A stretch of 12,256 nucleotides of DNA from Lachnospiraceae bacterium (GTDB lineage: Bacteria; Bacillota_A; Clostridia; Lachnospirales; Lachnospiraceae). The stretch lies in NCBI GenBank assembly GCA_009911175.1, contig QXWX01000149.1:1-12256 (forward strand). The letters are read 5' to 3'. How positions within the stretch are numbered: the first letter of the stretch is position 1; the number at the start of each line of letters is the position of its first letter. Below are positions 1 through 6,285 of the stretch, piece after piece. Below the pieces are notes generated by a model, which was given only the letters and a program-made list of their open reading frames with translations, did no database searches and was not told the origin of the DNA. The translations under genes and the position numbers were made by a program.

Positions 1-578
1 CCATCATTCAGAATCGCAATACGGTCGCTTAAGGCTTCTACCTCTGCCATATCATGGCTTGCCAAAACAATGGTTTTTCCTTGTGACTTGAGTTTTCGGA
101 TCTGATCATGCAGTGACAGCCTGCCTTCCACATCAAGCCCTGCAGTCGGCTCGTCAAGAAAAATAATATCTGGATTGCCGGAAAGAGCAAGCGCGAGATG
201 CAGCCGCCTTTTTTGCCCTGTTGACAGCTGAATATATTGCTTCCTTTCAATTTCTTTTATGCCGAGAGTATCAAGCATAGAGAAATCAATCTTTGCCTTA
301 TTCCATTTCGCAAATAGTTTTACGGCTTCCATCGGCTTGATGTAGGACGGCAGCGACGAGGATTGTAACTGGATACCCATTTTCCCGTTTACAGTAACCA
401 TACCGCTGTCATATTTTCTCAAACCTTCGATACATTCGAGAGTCGTTGTTTTTCCTGCACCATTTACGCCAAGCAAGGCAAAAATCTCCCCTGTCTCAAT
501 CTGAAGATCAAGTCCTCGAAGAACAATATGGCTGCCATAGCTTTTCTCTAATCCATAGACTTGTATCGCATTCTTCAT
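1..578 (-). CDS. ABC transporter ATP-binding protein (3' end beyond window)
   Basis: Nucleotide-binding subunit of an ABC exporter, acting on the cytoplasmic face of the membrane; the first 192 residues are visible and the frame runs open off the window edge. Walker A GVNGAGKTT sits at residues 37-45, a Q-loop region GIQLQ at 68-72, the signature LSTGQ at 118-122, Walker B IIFLDEP at 138-144, the D-loop GLD at 147-149 and the H-loop histidine at 175, so all catalytic elements are present. The start ATG (578-576) overlaps the MerR stop TGA (577-575) as ATGA, and GGAGGTGGAG at 590-581 precedes it, so translation is coupled to the regulator. The LSTGQ signature and the IQLQSSSLP stretch are typical of ABC-2 type drug or polyether exporters; the permease should lie just beyond base 1. 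Substrate unknown. Confidence 0.93.
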   Translation of the reverse strand, partial: MKNAIQVYGLEKSYGSHIVLRGLDLQIETGEIFALLGVNGAGKTTTLECIEGLRKYDSGMVTVNGKMGIQLQSSSLPSYIKPMEAVKLFAKWNKAKIDFSMLDTLGIKEIERKQYIQLSTGQKRRLHLALALSGNPDIIFLDEPTAGLDVEGRLSLHDQIRKLKSQGKTIVLASHDMAEVEALSDRIAILND

Positions 579-1375
579 TTCTCCACCTCCCCCAGCGGAT
601 TATCCCCAAGTCTTGAAAAATAAACTTGCAAAGCCGGCTCTAAATAATCGTTTACTATCTTTTGCTTTTCTTCCCATTCATTTGCTGCATGATCTATATT
701 TCCGATTTCCACCAGTTTCGGGATCATGCTCACATCCCCGCCTGTAAACTCCATGATCAAATTCCAATAAGCTTCTGTAATTTGCTGACATTTTTCGCTT
801 TCGGGCGGTACGTTATCTTTCTGCAGCCGTAAGATCTCATCACTCAAACGGTTAAATCTATCCATAAAATCCAGGCCGCTTTCTTTGTCAAATCGATTAC
901 GTATATGGTCAAGCGTGTCATCATCAAACCGCTTAATAAGATAATAAAATTCGTTTTTCATCTGCAGATTGACAATAATATCCGCATATTTTTTGAAGTT
1001 TACCTCCTGCATTTGAAGCACTTCTTTCTTAAACTGTTCTATCGCGGTTAAAGAAGCTGTTAAACGTTCTATTTCTTTTCGTATATCATCTGCCTGTTCC
1101 GTAAGGGCATTTGCAATATCATCCGGCGTATCTAAAGAAGTCAGGCGTTTTTTTATATCGTCTAAAGAAAACCCTAAAAATTTCAGAGATATAATCTGAT
1201 GGAGCGTAATCAAATCCTTATCCGTATAAAGTCTTCGCCCGCCTTTACTTTCTGCTGATGGAGAGAACAGCCCCTCTTTATCATAATATTGCAGAGTACG
1301 GACGGTAACGCCCATTTTCTTTGCCACTTCTCCAACTGTCATATAGCCTTGCGGTATCGCTTTGTGTTTTATCAT
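575..1375 (-). CDS. MerR family regulator with TipAS-like C-terminal domain
   Basis: DNA-binding activator/repressor of 266 residues. The N-terminal MerR winged helix-turn-helix spans about residues 12-80 (MTVGEVAKKMGVTVRTLQYYD, then the GGRRLY wing). A charged coiled-coil linker follows at about 85-125. The C-terminal 140 residues contain a pattern resembling the TipAS ligand-binding domain (QITEAYWNLIMEFTGGD near 205-220); TipAS-type domains bind peptide antibiotics. The assignment is by eye and less certain than the MerR domain. The ATG at 1375 follows AGGAGG (1391-1386) by 10 nt. The stop overlaps the start of the ABC ATPase by four bases, so regulator and pump form one operon. By analogy with the family, it probably senses a drug and activates its own operon from the leader described at 1397-1465. 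Confidence 0.9.
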   Translation of the reverse strand: MIKHKAIPQGYMTVGEVAKKMGVTVRTLQYYDKEGLFSPSAESKGGRRLYTDKDLITLHQIISLKFLGFSLDDIKKRLTSLDTPDDIANALTEQADDIRKEIERLTASLTAIEQFKKEVLQMQEVNFKKYADIIVNLQMKNEFYYLIKRFDDDTLDHIRNRFDKESGLDFMDRFNRLSDEILRLQKDNVPPESEKCQQITEAYWNLIMEFTGGDVSMIPKLVEIGNIDHAANEWEEKQKIVNDYLEPALQVYFSRLGDNPLGEVEK

Positions 1376-1396
1376 GATCTTTTTGCCTCCTGATAC

Positions 1397-1465
1397 ATAT
1401 TATAAGAACCATTTCGCGAACCCTATAGTTAAATATTATAAGTCATTACGCGACGTCACAAGCAA
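1397..1465 (-). promoter_or_regulatory. Tandem promoter-like repeats upstream of the MerR operon
   Basis: Two near-identical minus-strand units end in CTTATAATAT. One covers 1420-1397 and reads TCGCGAAATGGTT before it; the other covers 1453-1433 and reads TCGCGTAATGA. Each contains a perfect TATAAT (1404-1399 and 1440-1435). The distal TATAAT is preceded by TTGCTT (1465-1460) at a 19-bp spacing, the stretched spacing typical of MerR-activated promoters. A tighter alternative is TTGTGA at 15 bp. No clear dyad is visible in the spacer, so the operator is inferred rather than seen. Confidence 0.5.
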
Positions 1466-1483
1466 TACCTTTTTGAAAATTTT

Positions 1484-1510
1484 AGGTGGTAAAATCTGTC
1501 TCTTCCACCT
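1484..1510 (-). terminator. Possible weak terminator after the TetR-controlled ABC operon
   Basis: An inverted repeat AGGTGG (1510-1505) / CCACCT (1489-1484) with a 15-nt loop lies about 30 nt after the stop of the last gene of the operon. It is followed on the minus strand by AAAATTTTC. The stem is short and the T-tract poor, so this is tentative. Confidence 0.25.
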
Positions 1511-1539
1511 ACTCTTATTTATGCGGAAAATAATTCCCC

Positions 1540-1740
1540 TCACTCTTCAATATACTTTTGGATCATTGCCAAAATTTCCTGCTTTGAAAAACCTAAGAAA
1601 GAAAGATTTGTATATAACTGATTATGAAACGCAGCAATTTCCTTAGTACGCTCTCTTTCAATGTAAGAATAATTATCATTTATCAATATACGGTATTTCA
1701 ATTTCTTGGCAAGCTTTTGGTATGGATATTTTCCGCTCAT
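1540..1740 (-). CDS. Small hypothetical protein, last gene of the TetR-controlled ABC operon
   Basis: Basic 66-residue protein with no signal peptide and no membrane segment. The ATG (1740-1738) overlaps the stop of the preceding DUF1648 gene as ATGA, so it is probably translated by coupling; no strong separate ribosome site is seen. The N-terminal segment PYQKLAKKLKYRILINDNY resembles the first helix of GntR/YtrA-type winged-helix regulators, and the C-terminal segment LGFSKQEILAMIQKYIEE resembles the terminal helix of YtrA-like proteins. The winged-helix core between them is missing. It may be an internally deleted YtrA-like regulator or an unrelated conserved small operon protein. Function unknown. 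Confidence 0.6.
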   Translation of the reverse strand: MSGKYPYQKLAKKLKYRILINDNYSYIERERTKEIAAFHNQLYTNLSFLGFSKQEILAMIQKYIEE

Positions 1741-1955
1741 TTATCCCCCTTTCCGCCATGTCGCAAAAACTGAAAATAAACTGAGTAAGGTATCACCGTT
1801 CCCAGAAGAAGAAACCATTTATTCACGAACAAATTTGCTTCTCCCTGCGCATTGAAATGGATTGGAATACTGTCTGGAAGAAAGCAGCATACAATCGCTA
1901 CTACTGCCAGCATAACCAAAAACACGATCACATCCTTCAAGATACTTTTTTTCAT
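1737..1955 (-). CDS. DUF1648 small membrane protein
   Basis: A 72-residue membrane protein with one clear hydrophobic segment (about residues 8-26, DVIVFLVMLAVVAIVCCFL), then the DUF1648 signature LPDSIPIHFNAQGEAN and a second hydrophobic stretch (about 48-62). The chosen ATG at 1955-1953 sits 7 nt after GAGGAGGG (1970-1963). An in-frame ATG at 1976 overlaps the permease stop but lacks a ribosome site. DUF1648 is also the N-terminal part of SdpI-type immunity proteins; single-domain versions accompany ABC-2 exporters in Clostridia, so it is probably an accessory or immunity-like membrane protein. It overlaps the next small gene by 4 bp. The role is inferred from context. Confidence 0.8.
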   Translation of the reverse strand: MKKSILKDVIVFLVMLAVVAIVCCFLPDSIPIHFNAQGEANLFVNKWFLLLGTVIPYSVYFQFLRHGGKGDK

Positions 1956-1975
1956 AGCAACACCCTCCTCGTACA

Positions 1976-2504
1976 TTAAATAATTTTTTTACCACATGCT
2001 TTAAAATAGAGAATAACCGACAGAACTATAAGAATAGCCGCCATCCCCCACAACACTCCCACATTCGGAAGCCCTAAAAACCAATGAAGTAATACTGGTA
2101 CAGCAATACATATCATTCCAATTACGCCAGATAAAATAACAGATATGCTTTGCTTTACCACTACCATCTCATTATCCCAATCAAATCTGGGAAAACAGCA
2201 GTTTATATAAGTTCCTTGTACCGCAGTAAATACCGAATAACATGCCGGTACAGCCAAAAGTGTGAATGACCAAATGGCATTAAACTGGAACCGTATCAAA
2301 AACACAGCGACAGACAACATATAGCCAATAGCATGAACCGTCAGGGTAAGGGCAATTTTGCTTTTTATAAATGTCTTGTTTGATAGTGGTATGCTTTGTA
2401 ATACCCATAAATTCCTGCCCTCCAAAGAGATTGCAGAAGCTGCCGGACAACTGATTGAAAGCATCGCTGCGATTATTAAAGGGGCATACTGCCCTAAAAA
2501 TAAA
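1976..2504 (-). pseudogene. 3' part of ABC-2 type permease, split off by an inserted element
   Basis: This segment encodes the last 174 residues of the exporter permease (starting at FLGQYAPLIIAAMLS), continuing the gene that starts at 3671. It holds about four hydrophobic segments and the family-typical stretch ISLEGRNLWVLQSIPLS near its beginning. It is now out of frame with the 5' part because of the 127-bp insertion at 2505-2631. An open frame reaches into the element and could start at a TTG (2554-2552) preceded by GCAAGAA, so a separate 192-residue product is conceivable but would lack the N-terminal membrane domain. The stop (1978-1976) overlaps an upstream in-frame ATG of the next gene (TAATG). 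Confidence 0.85.
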
Positions 2505-2637
2505 CTTCCCCGGTGCAAGCACTCAAATGTCCACTGGACATTTGCCTCCTGCAATTCTTGCAGGAGCGGGGTATTAGCCCCAGCTTCGCCCTTCGTTACG
2601 CAGCAAGCTACGGGGTATTAGACCCGAAGGGAATAAA
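2499..2637 (-). mobile_element. 127-bp MITE-like non-coding insertion with AATAAA target duplication
   Basis: Bases 2505-2631 interrupt the permease gene and are flanked by identical hexamers AATAAA at 2499-2504 and 2632-2637. Deleting 133 bp (element plus one hexamer) joins the two permease halves in frame as DLF-LGQYAP. The element has no gene and is packed with inverted repeats: a perfect 19-nt palindrome at 2525-2543, a 9-bp stem with 3-nt loop at 2546-2566, a bulged stem pairing 2578-2586 with 2605-2615, and cccttcg/cgaaggg at 2589-2595/2625-2631. An 11-bp direct repeat cggggtattag lies at 2567-2577 and 2611-2621. The ends show only weak inverted similarity. The family is not identified; it resembles a non-autonomous MITE or REP-like unit mobilised in trans. 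Confidence 0.8.
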
Positions 2638-3671
2638 TCCACATCTTCAATCCCTGCATACGTCCCCAGTATTTCAGGAGATACCACGCAAAGAGCCAAA
2701 CTGGTCACACAAAGAAGGACAACTCCCAGACCTGTATTCAACACCCAAAGGTAGGAACTAAAATAACGTCCCATCTCTTTTAGATACACAGCCGTAAATA
2801 CAGAATGTTTCTTGAGGTTGGCTTTCCTTCCTGGGGAGGCTGCATGGTATTGCAAAACATAAGAATTCAGCCTCGCATAACGGCACTCTACAATTTTTAC
2901 AAATATACAGAAAACCAAAGCCGATAAGCTCCAGAACCCAACATTCCCAGCCAATGAAAAGTAATTCGTATATCGAAACCATGCCGATAAGGGATACAGC
3001 CTGCTGACTTGTTCCATGAGGATGACTCCTAAACTGCCGCCAGAAGCACCCGTCTGCATACTGTAGATCCCAATCCTCAGCAAACCTCCTAAAACTGCAA
3101 ATGAAAAAACAAGAGAAACTATGTTTTTCCTTCGGAATTTAGAAGATACAACCGTAACCAGGACTCCAAGCAAAGAGGCAATGCACATCGGTACAAAAGG
3201 CACAAAAACGGCAGATGCCAAGTACATGAAAAAGAATAGCAAATGCGCCGACGCGTAAATCTGCCATATAATCCCTGCCGGGAGCATGAAGAGAATCCCT
3301 AACAAGAAATTCAGCAGATAAAGAAACCCAAATTTACTGCTGATAATTTCCTTTGCCTGAACCGGCAGGGAAGAAAGCATCTCATAATCCCTGCAGCCAA
3401 AAAGTATGCCGTTTGAACGCAGCACAGTAAATACAAGGATAATAAAGTTGGAAACGGACACCATGTAAGCCGGAATTAGCTGCGCCTGCCCCATCTTTGC
3501 AAGCGCAAGCGCTGTCATTATATTATAGCCACTCAACAAGGCCAATAATGTAAATATCCCAACTGCTGTGATAAAGGCAAAATTGCTCCTTTTCTTTTCG
3601 GAATGAAATAGCTCGTTTAATGAGAAATAATTATATATCTGTGTTTTTAACAGAAGCGTTGTTTTATTCAT
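2574..3671 (-). pseudogene. 5' part of ABC-2 type permease (interrupted)
   Basis: Membrane subunit of the exporter whose ATPase ends at 3664. The first 346 residues are native, with about seven hydrophobic segments (near residues 33-55, 68-84, 110-133, 140-175, 183-205, 240-262 and 305-330). The last 19 residues, SGLIPRSLLRNEGRSWG and neighbours, are encoded by the inserted element and end at its TAA (2576-2574). With the element removed, the gene would encode 520 residues, a normal length for this permease type. The ATG (3671-3669) overlaps the ATPase stop by 8 bp and follows GGAGGTGCAGGGTC. The truncated product lacks the last third of the membrane domain and is probably inactive, so this exporter is likely non-functional in this strain. 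Confidence 0.87.
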
Positions 3672-4377
3672 GACCCTGCACCTCCATAAAAACAGATTCC
3701 AGAGAATGGTTCCCCCTGACTGTTTCTATATTCCCAGATGTTATCAGCTCTCCTCGTTTAATGATGGCAATTTTATTGCAAAGTTTTTCTGCAACATCTA
3801 AAACATGCGTAGAAAAGAAAATTGCTCCTCCATTCTGTACAAGCTCTTGCATGGTCTGTTTCAGATGCCATGCCCCTTTGGGATCGAGTCCGACAAAAGG
3901 TTCATCTAAAATCAGTAGCTTGGGCTTATGAACCAAGGCAGCAATAATAGCCGTCCGTTGTTTCATCCCATGGGAATAAGATGCAATTACATTTCCCAGG
4001 CTGGAACTCATCTCAAAAAGTTCACTATACTTCTCAATCTGCTGCTTTCGTTCAGATAGTTCCACATCATAAATATCCGCAATAAAGTTAATGTACTGAT
4101 ATCCCGTCAAATGTTCATATAAATCCGGGTTATCTGGAATATAAGCCAGTACTTTTTTACACTGCAGCGGATCTGTGCGAATGGATTTACCATTGATGTA
4201 GATTTCCCCCTGGTCAAATTCATGGATACCGACCACAGCTTTTATCGTAGAGGTTTTCCCGGCTCCATTTGCACCGATAAATCCATAGATATCCCCCTCC
4301 TGTATCGATAGGGATAGATCATCAACAGCCTTTTTTCCGTTTGGATAAGTCTTTATAAGGTGTTCAATTTTCAACAT
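3664..4377 (-). CDS. ABC transporter ATP-binding protein
   Basis: A 237-residue ATPase subunit that energises the adjacent ABC-2 permease at the membrane. Walker A GANGAGKTS is at residues 35-43, Walker B LLILDEP at 154-160, the D-loop GLD at 163-165 and the H-loop histidine at 191. The Q-loop position reads YIPDNPDLYEHLTG (79-92), and the signature motif is YSHGM (134-138) instead of LSGGQ; both are seen in this clostridial exporter subgroup. The start at 4377 is chosen because GGAGG lies 8 nt upstream (4390-4386). The frame stays open to an ATG at 4509, but that would run through two operators and the terminator. It is preceded by two TetR-type palindromes, so it is probably repressed by the upstream TetR. 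Confidence 0.92.
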   Translation of the reverse strand: MLKIEHLIKTYPNGKKAVDDLSLSIQEGDIYGFIGANGAGKTSTIKAVVGIHEFDQGEIYINGKSIRTDPLQCKKVLAYIPDNPDLYEHLTGYQYINFIADIYDVELSERKQQIEKYSELFEMSSSLGNVIASYSHGMKQRTAIIAALVHKPKLLILDEPFVGLDPKGAWHLKQTMQELVQNGGAIFFSTHVLDVAEKLCNKIAIIKRGELITSGNIETVRGNHSLESVFMEVQGHE

Positions 4378-4393
4378 TGATATGTCCTCCTTC

Positions 4394-4410
4394 ACTGACA
4401 TTTCGTCAGT
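4394..4410. promoter_or_regulatory. TetR-type operator copy 1 (ATPase proximal)
   Basis: Palindrome ACTGAC-ATTTC-GTCAGT, with 6-bp arms and a 5-bp centre, lies just upstream of the ATPase ribosome site (4390-4386). It matches copy 2 (4454-4470) at all but one base and resembles copy 3 over the TetR promoter. Binding here would block transcription of the ABC operon. Confidence 0.8.
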
Positions 4411-4453
4411 TAGTATTTCAAAAATAACCGATAGCATAATCCATCGGATGTAA

Positions 4454-4470
4454 ACTGACATTTTGTCAGT
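4454..4470. promoter_or_regulatory. TetR-type operator copy 2
   Basis: Palindrome ACTGAC-ATTTT-GTCAGT, exactly 60 bp from copy 1. The pair brackets the short region (4411-4453) where the ABC operon promoter must lie, given the terminator at 4481-4520. I could not pick out confident -35/-10 hexamers in that interval. Confidence 0.8.
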
Positions 4471-4480
4471 TGTTATGTGA

Positions 4481-4520
4481 AAAAATAGAATGAGATTGTC
4501 ATTCTGCAAACTCTCATTCT
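4481..4520 (-). terminator. Rho-independent terminator after tetR
   Basis: Directly after the TetR stop, the minus strand reads AGAATGAGA (4520-4512), a 16-nt loop, TCTCATTCT (4495-4487), then ATTTTTT (4486-4480). Nine perfect stem pairs plus a T-run fit an intrinsic terminator. It would isolate tetR from the ABC operon, which then needs its own operator-flanked promoter. Confidence 0.7.
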
Positions 4521-4523
4521 GAT

Positions 4524-5141
4524 TTATGAAAAAAGCGGTATTTGGGGATTTAATGCTCTTTCCAACAATTTTTTATATGTCTCTAAATAGCTCTCTAATT
4601 GCCCTTTGTCCCGGCCGGCAAGCTTAACGTCATTGGATACGAAAATATATCCTGTCATTAAAAATGAGGCTGTTTCCTTCGGAGAATCCACATGAAATAT
4701 ATTCTCCTTATTTCCCTGCTCAAGAATATATGCAAAATATTCTATCACACAGCTACATAATCTGTGGTAAAACCGATCCAGCATGTAGCGGTTTTCCTCC
4801 AGGTTTACTGCTTCCTGAAGGACTGAATTTTCGACCGTAATATCTTTATCTGAGATAGTAGTCATTGTAACAAAAGACCGAATTTTTTCAAGCGCACTCT
4901 TACTTTCGTCATATGTGAGATGCTCCAACTGCCGCAGCAACGGTTCGGAATATCTATTGATGATGCAGTATAAAATATCCTCCTTGTTCTTAAAGTGATA
5001 ATAGAGAAGCCCACGGGATATTTTTACCTCATCAATGATGTCCTGTGTTGTTGTATTCAAATATCCCTTTGCGGTAAACAACCTGATTGCTGCATCCATG
5101 ATTTCAGCCCTGCGAACCTCTGGCTCTTTCACATCACGCAT
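4524..5141 (-). CDS. TetR family transcriptional repressor
   Basis: A 205-residue one-component regulator. The N-terminal TetR domain covers about residues 10-57, with the helix-turn-helix TQDIIDEVKISRGLLYYHF at 32-50 followed by the usual NKEDIL. The remaining 150 residues form an all-helical ligand-binding and dimerisation region of no recognisable specificity. The start ATG (5141-5139) follows AAGGAGG (5157-5151) by 9 nt. A 17-bp palindrome covers its own -35 box and two more copies precede the downstream ABC genes, so it very probably represses both itself and the exporter until a ligand binds. The gene has its own terminator. Ligand unknown. Confidence 0.93.
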   Translation of the reverse strand: MRDVKEPEVRRAEIMDAAIRLFTAKGYLNTTTQDIIDEVKISRGLLYYHFKNKEDILYCIINRYSEPLLRQLEHLTYDESKSALEKIRSFVTMTTISDKDITVENSVLQEAVNLEENRYMLDRFYHRLCSCVIEYFAYILEQGNKENIFHVDSPKETASFLMTGYIFVSNDVKLAGRDKGQLESYLETYKKLLERALNPQIPLFS

Positions 5142-5164
5142 AATATGATACCTCCTTATGCATT

Positions 5165-5193
5165 AGAATAGCACATGACTGACAAATTGTCAA
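5165..5193 (-). promoter_or_regulatory. tetR promoter (sigma-A, extended -10)
   Basis: Minus-strand TTGACA (5193-5188), a 17-bp spacer and TATTCT (5170-5165), preceded by TGC as an extended -10. This is near consensus. The -35 hexamer forms one half of operator copy 3, giving a simple basis for autorepression. Confidence 0.8.
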
Positions 5194-5194
5194 T
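5178..5194. promoter_or_regulatory. TetR-type operator copy 3 (autoregulatory)
   Basis: ACTGAC-AAATT-GTCAAT: the same arms and 5-bp centre length as copies 1 and 2, with one arm base changed. It overlaps the -35 box and spacer of the tetR promoter. Confidence 0.75.
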
Positions 5195-5255
5195 TAACAA
5201 TGCATACTATTTTACTTACCGCGGCAGCCTTGTCCGCTATGATTGATTCCAGGCG

Positions 5256-5333
5256 GTGAAAAACGAAAAACTCTCCAAAATGGATACGCTGAAAAAACAA
5301 CACTGGAATGAACAGCTGAAAAATGGTACTTGA
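5256..5333 (+). other. Short plus-strand coding-like relic
   Basis: The gap between tetR and the radical SAM gene holds a 25-codon plus-strand frame (GTG 5256 to TGA 5331) reading KNEKLSKMDTLKKQHWNEQLK, which has protein-like composition. It overlaps the end of another short frame (5205-5255) ending ALSAMIDSRR. Neither has a ribosome site. They may be the tail of a decayed gene of opposite orientation, or chance. Confidence 0.2.
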
Positions 5334-5365
5334 CTTTTATTATAATAAGGAGTTTTGGATATTAC

Positions 5366-6259
5366 CTAAAACGGAAGCGTTATCTGCGTAACCCTATATG
5401 GTCTTTTATATTGGCTTATAATATCCTCCATGCGGTATACGATCTGTCTTTTCTGACATTCTTCCGAGAAATATTCCCACAGTTTTCTCGCCTGCGGGCT
5501 GGTGCATTCATAGTATTCCCCATACCTTTTTCGGTAGGCTGCCACCAGACCCTCTCCAGGAAACTGTTCGTTAAGTTTCTGAAAATACCATGCCCTCTGA
5601 TTGCCCCGCAAAGTCATACCAAATGCAGGATAGATAAATCTTACCCCTGTATCTTCTGCCTTCCGGATAATCTCACCGATATTTTCCCGGTTGTCCTCAA
5701 TAAAAGGCAGAACCGGCATAAGCAAAATGCCTGTATAAAGCCCTGCTCTGGCAAGCTTTTCTATCATTTCAAAGCGCTCCGTCGGGCGTGAAACGTTCGG
5801 TTCTATCTTCTCTGCCAAATCATCCTTTGCTGTTGTGATTGTAATCTTCAAAAGCACCGGAGAATGTTCTGCGATACTCTGCAGAATATCAATATCCCGG
5901 GAAAGCAGCGAACTTTTTGTCGCAATTGCCGCGCCAAACCCAAACGCATCACACAATTCCAACGCATGCCTTGAAAGTTCAAGTTCCCGTTCAAAGGGAT
6001 TATATGGGTCGCTCATGGCTCCGGTTCCTACCACCCCGCTTCTTGTTTTTCTGCGCAAATCATCCCTGATGATCCGCAGCGCATTCTCCTTAACGCGCAC
6101 CTTGTCAAAATCATCTACTCCATAGCACTCCGAACGGCTGTCGCAATAAATACAGCCATGACAACAGCCCTTGTAAATATTCATATTGTAATCAATCCCA
6201 AACCATTTTGCAGGAGCCTTCGTTTTCGTTACGATTGTCTTTGCAGGGATATATTCCAT
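5366..6259 (-). CDS. SPL-family radical SAM protein (SplB-like)
   Basis: A 297-residue cytoplasmic radical S-adenosylmethionine enzyme of the spore photoproduct lyase-like group (COG1533). The radical SAM cluster motif CCHGCIYC places the three ligand cysteines at 32, 36 and 39 (Cx3Cx2C), which would hold a 4Fe-4S cluster. Other family-typical stretches are GTGAMSDPYNPFE (about 77-89), ATKSSLLSRD (115-124) and a TIM-barrel-like C-terminal part with GILLMPVLPFIED. The ATG at 6259 follows GGAGG by a short AAACAG spacer. Homologues of this length are common in anaerobic Firmicutes, but their substrate is not known; true spore photoproduct lyase is longer, so DNA repair should not be assumed. It lies about 26 bp after the GrpB gene and probably shares its promoter. 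No clear terminator follows. Confidence 0.88.
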   Translation of the reverse strand: MEYIPAKTIVTKTKAPAKWFGIDYNMNIYKGCCHGCIYCDSRSECYGVDDFDKVRVKENALRIIRDDLRRKTRSGVVGTGAMSDPYNPFERELELSRHALELCDAFGFGAAIATKSSLLSRDIDILQSIAEHSPVLLKITITTAKDDLAEKIEPNVSRPTERFEMIEKLARAGLYTGILLMPVLPFIEDNRENIGEIIRKAEDTGVRFIYPAFGMTLRGNQRAWYFQKLNEQFPGEGLVAAYRKRYGEYYECTSPQARKLWEYFSEECQKRQIVYRMEDIISQYKRPYRVTQITLPF

Positions 6260-6285
6260 CTGTTTCCTCCAAGTTCCAGTCCTAG

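Noticed and set aside
4378..4509. 44-residue N-terminal extension of the ABC ATPase
   Set aside because: It would cross two operators and start inside the terminator loop; the ATG at 4377 has an ideal ribosome site and begins at the usual first strand.
5338..5349. 12-bp perfect palindrome ttattataataa
   Set aside because: Pure A/T sequence in an A/T-rich gap; it lacks a GC stem or flanking T-run for a terminator and a paired site for an operator.
5330..5791. Long plus-strand frame opposite the radical SAM gene
   Set aside because: Antisense shadow of a gene with a clear radical SAM motif; no ribosome site and unlikely protein composition.
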